A stretch of DNA of 10,024 nucleotides, taken from NCBI GenBank assembly GCA_001795115.1, contig MGNI01000117.1, positions 20,764-30,787 of the forward strand, read 5' to 3'. Within the stretch, counting starts at the first letter, position 1. Every line of letters starts with the position of its first letter. The notes beneath the pieces are model-generated. The model did no database searches. It saw nothing but the letters and a program-made list of their open reading frames with translations, and had not been told where the DNA came from. The position numbers and the translations under genes are program-made. Below, piece by piece: positions 6,786 through 10,024 of this stretch. Source of the stretch: Chloroflexi bacterium RBG_16_48_8. GTDB taxonomy: Bacteria; Chloroflexota; Anaerolineae; Anaerolineales; E44-bin32.

Positions 6786-6946
6786 TACTCAAAAATGTTT
6801 ATGTATATCTCAGTGGTTAACGACCATGAATTTTTAGTAGTAATTTTAGGTTTGAGTAAATTGGGATATACTCAAATTCATTTGAGTAAAGTAAACAGGC
6901 TTTTGCTTTACACAAATTGTCTTTGTGTATAAAATACTTTACACAA
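6786..6946. promoter_or_regulatory. array of related half-sites upstream of the Fic gene (putative operator)
   Basis: Seven copies of one motif in both orientations precede the Fic gene. TACTCAAA occurs at 6786-6793 and 6869-6876, TTTGAGTA at 6851-6858 and 6881-6888, TTTACACAAA at 6907-6916, TTTGTGTAT at 6922-6930 and TTTACACAA at 6938-6946. The two classes differ by one base (TACWCAAA). They form inverted pairs: 6869-6888 with a four-base gap and 6907-6930 with a five-base gap. The last copy overlaps the ribosome-binding site. The arrangement suggests repeated binding sites for a dimeric regulator, perhaps the Fic protein itself through its C-terminal winged helix. Confidence 0.6.
6903..6933 (+). 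promoter_or_regulatory. likely promoter of the Fic gene
   Basis: A TATAAA(AT) -10-like box lies at 6928-6933. Possible -35 boxes are TTGCTT (6903-6908, 19-base spacer) or TTTACA (6907-6912, 15-base spacer), neither at ideal spacing. The boxes coincide with the TTTACACAAA/TTTGTGTA half-sites, so a bound regulator would block the polymerase. Confidence 0.4.
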
Positions 6947-6956
6947 GGAGGTGGTG

Positions 6957-8063
6957 ATGAAACCACATATTCCTCAGAAATTACCTCTTGATGGGATTGC
7001 CTGGGAAAGTTTAATCCCAACGATGAGTGAAGCAAACCAGACAGTAGCCCGGTATGATGGTGTTTTATATGGTGTGCCAAATCCGAGGGTGCTGCTCTCA
7101 CCTCTAACCACCCAAGAGGCGGTACTCTCATCGCGCATTGAGGGGACGCGTACGACATTCGACGAAGTTCTCAAGTTTGAGGCAGGAGAGATTGTGGGGG
7201 ACGAGAAACGGCAAGACATTCAAGAAGTTCTGAACTATCGGCGTGCGTTGCGCGAGGCAGAGCAAGAACTTGATAACAGGCCTTTTAATATTAATCTGCT
7301 TCTAAAATTACATGCCATTCTTTTGGAGGGTGTTCGAGGTCGTTATAAGGGCCGAGGCAAGTTTCGTACAATTCAAAACTATATCGCACCGCCAGGAGTT
7401 GGGATAGAGGAAGCATTCTATGTGCCACCTGAGCCTAGTCGGGTGATGGATTACATGGATAATTGGGAAAAGTACTATCACGCGCCGGAACGTGACCGGC
7501 TCGTGCAGCTGGCTGTAATCCATGCCCAGTTTGAACTCATACATCCATTTGTTGATGGTAATGGGCGTATTGGGCGTATGTTGATACCCCTTTTTCTTAA
7601 GGAGGTGGGGATATTACTGCGACCAACCTTTTACATATCAGCATATTTCGAGGCACACCGCAAAGAATATTACCATTTGCTGCGGGAGTTGGATGATACA
7701 GAAAGCTGGAATCGGTGGATCTCATTCTTTCTGGAAGCTGTTAAAGTGCAAGCCCGAGATAACACAGAAAAAGCATTGGGAATTATCGCACTCTATAGCC
7801 GTCTGAAGAATGAGGTGATCGATGTGACTCGATCACAGTATGCAGTTCCACTGCTGGACCATCTTTTTCGACAACCGATACTTGCGCCAAACAAATTGAT
7901 TGAAGAGAATGACATGCCCTCTAAACCCACGGTAATGAGCCTGTTGAGCTCTCTGAAAGAAGCTAGGATCCTGGAAATCCTTCGAGAGCCAAGCGGTCGC
8001 AGACCCCAGATCCTGGCTTTGGTGGAGCTTGTCAATCTGTGTGAAGGAAAAAAAGTATTCTAA
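6957..8063 (+). CDS. class II Fic family protein (probable AMPylase) with C-terminal winged helix
   Basis: Fic proteins usually transfer AMP from ATP to a hydroxyl side chain of a target protein. The core signature HPFVDGNGRIGR is at residues 196-207, with the catalytic histidine H196 and the anion-binding GNGR intact. The autoinhibitory motif SxxxE(G/N) is present as SSRIEG (58-63, E62), N-terminal to the core, which makes it class II. Residues 1-110 form the Fic N-terminal domain. Residues about 280-355 (helical, SKPTVMSLLSSLKEARILEI then a GRRPQ turn) look like a winged-helix DNA-binding domain. AAGGAGG at 6945-6951 points to the ATG at 6957 rather than the GTG at 6951, giving 368 residues. 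No antitoxin gene is adjacent. A half-site array upstream suggests autoregulation. The gene appears complete. Confidence 0.92.
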   Translation: MKPHIPQKLPLDGIAWESLIPTMSEANQTVARYDGVLYGVPNPRVLLSPLTTQEAVLSSRIEGTRTTFDEVLKFEAGEIVGDEKRQDIQEVLNYRRALREAEQELDNRPFNINLLLKLHAILLEGVRGRYKGRGKFRTIQNYIAPPGVGIEEAFYVPPEPSRVMDYMDNWEKYYHAPERDRLVQLAVIHAQFELIHPFVDGNGRIGRMLIPLFLKEVGILLRPTFYISAYFEAHRKEYYHLLRELDDTESWNRWISFFLEAVKVQARDNTEKALGIIALYSRLKNEVIDVTRSQYAVPLLDHLFRQPILAPNKLIEENDMPSKPTVMSLLSSLKEARILEILREPSGRRPQILALVELVNLCEGKKVF

Positions 8064-8157
8064 TTGATACAGATTATGACCATTATCGGAATCAACTTTG
8101 GACAGAAAGTATGAAATTCGATTCATATGCAATGGTGAACCAGTCATTTCATCCCAA

Positions 8158-8295
8158 CCGGATCTTCCTGGGGAGGATGTTAACAGGGAATAGGTGGATT
8201 CAATGGGGAATGTACCAAAGGAAAGGTTAGAGCATTTGGCGAGGGATTTAGGTTTGGTATCTGCGTTGGAAGATCTTAGAAGCGAACGAATGTGA
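8158..8295 (+). pseudogene. broken second copy of the 2739-3145 C-terminal module
   Basis: The frame reads PDLPGEDVNRE, TAG (8191), VDSMGNVPKERLEHLARDLG, LVSALEDLRSERM, then a natural-looking TGA. Aligned without gaps to 3006-3116 it shares DVxRE, VxKERLxxLARxLxL and LED. The TAG stands where the other copy has TGG (Trp), a one-base nonsense change. Text before it (about 8065-8150, DYDHYRNQLWTESMKFDSYA) is in another frame, so a frameshift is also likely. It starts less than 100 bases behind the Fic stop. No family is recognised. Confidence 0.5.
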
Positions 8296-8569
8296 TGTAT
8301 ATCATAATCAGACATATAATATGGATTGCGTTCCAGGGAAGGGTGGTGAATGAGATGGGGTTGTGGAGGTGAAGGCAGTCAGGTCGCCATGTCGACCCTT
8401 GACATTTCAGGCCTTCTCATGGAAGTGGTTAGACGGGGTGAATGACCCATTCAGTGCATACCCTTCCTGCTTACATCAGTGTGCGCTCGGGTAAAGAGCG
8501 GTGTCGTTTTACTGCCCCAAGAAGCGTTTTACGCTACTCCTCATGCTGCCACGTGTGGCTGCAGTGGAT
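8296..8569. other. gene-free, G+C-richer stretch with short hairpins
   Basis: No convincing reading frame is seen. Several short inverted repeats occur, for example CGCTC-GGGTAAA-GAGCG and GCCAC-GT-GTGGC with an adjacent CTGCAG. Base composition is visibly richer in G and C than the Fic region before it, which may mark transferred DNA. I cannot assign it to a known RNA family or mobile element. Confidence 0.35.
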
Positions 8570-8746
8570 TCACTTGAGGTCGTCTCCAACCCTAACCACC
8601 ACGTAACGACCTTGAAGCGGCAAGCGAAAAGGCCAGAACGCCGGATCAACAAAGCTTCGTGGCCTCATGGCTGAGTGCCGCAGGTCACGGATCCTCCGTA
8701 CCCTGTAGCAACCGCAGTTCGGGCATTTGATGTCCTTGGCCTGCAT
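8570..8746 (-). CDS. 58-residue CPNCG small protein
   Basis: A minus-strand ATG frame with GGAGG four bases upstream encodes a 58-residue basic protein. It begins MQAKDIKCPNCGCYRVRRIR and ends with GRYVVVRVGDDLK. The CPNCG knuckle (residues 8-12) plus a third cysteine at 13 resembles the first half of a zinc ribbon, but no second CxxC pair follows, so metal binding would need a dimer or is absent. The arginine-rich stretch (R16-R30) could bind nucleic acid. An inverted repeat AGGTCGT/ACGACCT (8577-8583 and 8606-8612) lies inside its 3' end. It may be a cassette-type hypothetical gene or a truncated transposase-like N-terminus. The strong SD is the main support. Confidence 0.45.
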   Translation of the reverse strand: MQAKDIKCPNCGCYRVRRIRDLRHSAMRPRSFVDPAFWPFRLPLQGRYVVVRVGDDLK

Positions 8747-8870
8747 ATTGCCTCCATAGCACCGGACAGGTTAAGCGCTTGCTAAAGACCGGGACATAGT
8801 GTGTCACACCTGAGGACTCGCGCTTCAGCTACATGCTGAGCTTATGACTGCAACGAGCAGTTAGGCGGCC
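8747..8870. other. structured spacer between the small CPNCG gene and the HExxH gene
   Basis: This short spacer holds several inverted repeats: AAGCGCTT (8773-8780), GTGTG-T-CACAC (8799-8809) and TCAGC-TACAT-GCTGA (8825-8839). GCCTAAC (minus strand, 8860-8866) lies right behind the stop codon of the upstream minus gene. It resembles the R'' box of an integron attC site, but the matching GTTRRRY box is missing, so attC is only a possibility. Confidence 0.3.
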
Positions 8871-9974
8871 TTATTCTCTCTCAACCAATAACGTTTCAAG
8901 CCAGGTATCCTCTGAAAATGCAAGACCCTTCCAGCCTGGCACCAATCGATCTAAGAGTATAGCCTGGGCCATACCAGTGTAATAAAAACGGGTTTCTCCC
9001 TCACGGGTAGCTTGGCGATTCATCTGCTCAAGCTCTTGCGACCATCGTTGTTCGAATGTTGAATAGCTCTTGAAATCCGGGTCGTTTACAATGCCCGCTA
9101 ATGGTTCATATTCCTGAGTTATATAGGCCTCCCGCCACATCATAATCTCGATATATTTTGCTAGTCCCTTTTTCCACTCAAGCTGACGCTCATAAGTTAT
9201 GAGAGCTTCGTCCAAGCCATGATTCATTCGCCGTTGTTCTTGTTGATTCAGGAAACTGTTAGCCAGTTCTTTGACCTCTTGTTTTGACTCTGCTTCTAAT
9301 GCCTTTGTTAGTAGATCGATCTCCTCTGTCCAATCGTCGTGCATCGCCTCGTCAGCTTGCCAATACATTTCCCCGTAGCGATGGGCATCTTCAGCCTCTT
9401 CAAGCCGATTGAGGGTTACTTGAGTCTGATATACATGGAATGACTCGTGCAGTACACCGGTGATCTGAACCTCGCTGGGTTGGATGAATATCCTATAGGG
9501 AAAGACCGCATCAATTAAAGGGGGCAAGAATTCCCGGAAACTATTCATCAGAAACGCATCAGTTTCCCACTTCGTGGCCATGCTGGCAGCCCAACAGTCA
9601 TCCACCTTTACCGCAAAATTCTGTGGATCGTTACTCCTTTTACGGTAATATACTTGGCCCTCGAATGTGTCGCCCATTCCCATATCCCATCTTGAAGGTA
9701 AAGAGGGATAGCCAATCAAGAATGAATAGTCTCGGTTCCAGAGAATCACTGGAATATCCATCTGCCCCCATCCCGGCCAAACTCGCTCTCCCAATTCTTG
9801 TTTCAGGTGTAGAGTCTCTGCCAGACGTGCCTTATCCAATGGATTAAGATTACTAAGCGAAGCTGGTTCGGCGAGAAGATTACGATTGCTTAGGGCAGAG
9901 ATAATCCCCGCAACAACACATAGGAGCACCAAAGGTCCGATAACGAGAAGAAAAACTCGCCGAATTCGTTTCAT
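8871..9974 (-). CDS. membrane-anchored HExxH protein, probable extracytoplasmic metallopeptidase
   Basis: This 367-residue protein starts with a basic stretch (MKRIRR) and one hydrophobic segment (about 7-28, VFLLVIGPLVLLCVVAGIIS). That fits a signal anchor, so the rest would lie outside the membrane. HESFH at residues 176-180 is a zinc-binding HExxH motif within GVLHESFHVYQ. About 90 residues later LEWKKGLAKYIE (265-276) offers E266 or E276 as the third zinc ligand, recalling the EGxAxYxE element of several zincin families. The middle (190-250) is strongly charged and helical (EAEDAHRYGEMYWQADEAMH). No named family is recognised and the substrate is unknown. The ATG is preceded by GGGGAGG ten bases upstream, a slightly long spacing. 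Protease activity is inferred from the motif only. Confidence 0.7.
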   Translation of the reverse strand: MKRIRRVFLLVIGPLVLLCVVAGIISALSNRNLLAEPASLSNLNPLDKARLAETLHLKQELGERVWPGWGQMDIPVILWNRDYSFLIGYPSLPSRWDMGMGDTFEGQVYYRKRSNDPQNFAVKVDDCWAASMATKWETDAFLMNSFREFLPPLIDAVFPYRIFIQPSEVQITGVLHESFHVYQTQVTLNRLEEAEDAHRYGEMYWQADEAMHDDWTEEIDLLTKALEAESKQEVKELANSFLNQQEQRRMNHGLDEALITYERQLEWKKGLAKYIEIMMWREAYITQEYEPLAGIVNDPDFKSYSTFEQRWSQELEQMNRQATREGETRFYYTGMAQAILLDRLVPGWKGLAFSEDTWLETLLVERE

Positions 9975-10024
9975 TTGGCTTTAGCCTCCCCACGATCGAG
10001 AAGACAAACTGTTAGTGTTCATTA

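Noticed and set aside
6957..8295. Fic plus downstream ORF as a toxin-antitoxin pair
   Set aside because: The Fic protein carries its own inhibitory SSRIEG motif, no antitoxin-like ORF precedes it, and the downstream frame is broken by a stop and probably a frameshift.
7833..8315. 160-residue minus-strand frame opposite the end of Fic
   Set aside because: Antisense shadow of Fic and of the relic behind it; no Shine-Dalgarno site and no recognisable domain.
8296..8870. Insertion sequence or group II intron remnant
   Set aside because: No terminal inverted repeats, target duplication, transposase text or reverse-transcriptase text could be found; hairpins alone are not enough.

Overview
The window looks like bacterial chromosome of moderate G+C content. 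Shine-Dalgarno sites are clear (AAGGAG, GGAGG), the tRNA encodes its own CCA, and one promoter is of the sigma-70 type. The gene set (M3 oligoendopeptidase F, an AIF-like FAD reductase, pterin carbinolamine dehydratase, relics of a UroD-like protein and a KDG-type sugar kinase, a Fic protein) would suit an anaerobic environmental lineage such as Chloroflexota. That placement is a guess from gene content, not from a phylogenetic marker.

Left part (1-2234): tRNA-Leu(CAA) lies on the minus strand behind a strong promoter. It diverges from pepF, a complete cytoplasmic zinc oligopeptidase closed by a good intrinsic terminator. Middle part (2235-6440): a long stretch without confident genes holds a frameshifted relic at 2739-3145. 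Then come minus-strand genes: a NAD(P)/FAD-dependent oxidoreductase with a possible coupled small ORF just upstream, pterin-4a-carbinolamine dehydratase, and an 80-residue protein of unknown function. A plus-strand UroD-like relic with two in-frame TGA codons lies convergent to the dehydratase.

Right part (6440-10024): an internally deleted PfkB/KDG-kinase relic is followed by an unusual array of related half-sites (TACWCAAA and its complement) and then a complete class II Fic AMPylase with a C-terminal winged-helix region. Just behind Fic sits a second broken copy of the C-terminal module found in the 2739-3145 relic. A G+C-richer, hairpin-rich stretch follows. It encodes a very small CPNCG protein (58 aa, strong SD) and runs up to a membrane-anchored HExxH protein, probably a metallopeptidase, on the minus strand.

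The main theme is a patchwork of intact housekeeping or accessory genes separated by decaying genes. At least three relics can be read by eye. No CRISPR array, complete insertion sequence or recognised defence operon is present. The observations most worth following are the Fic operator array, the duplicated relic module and the small CPNCG gene with its structured surroundings.
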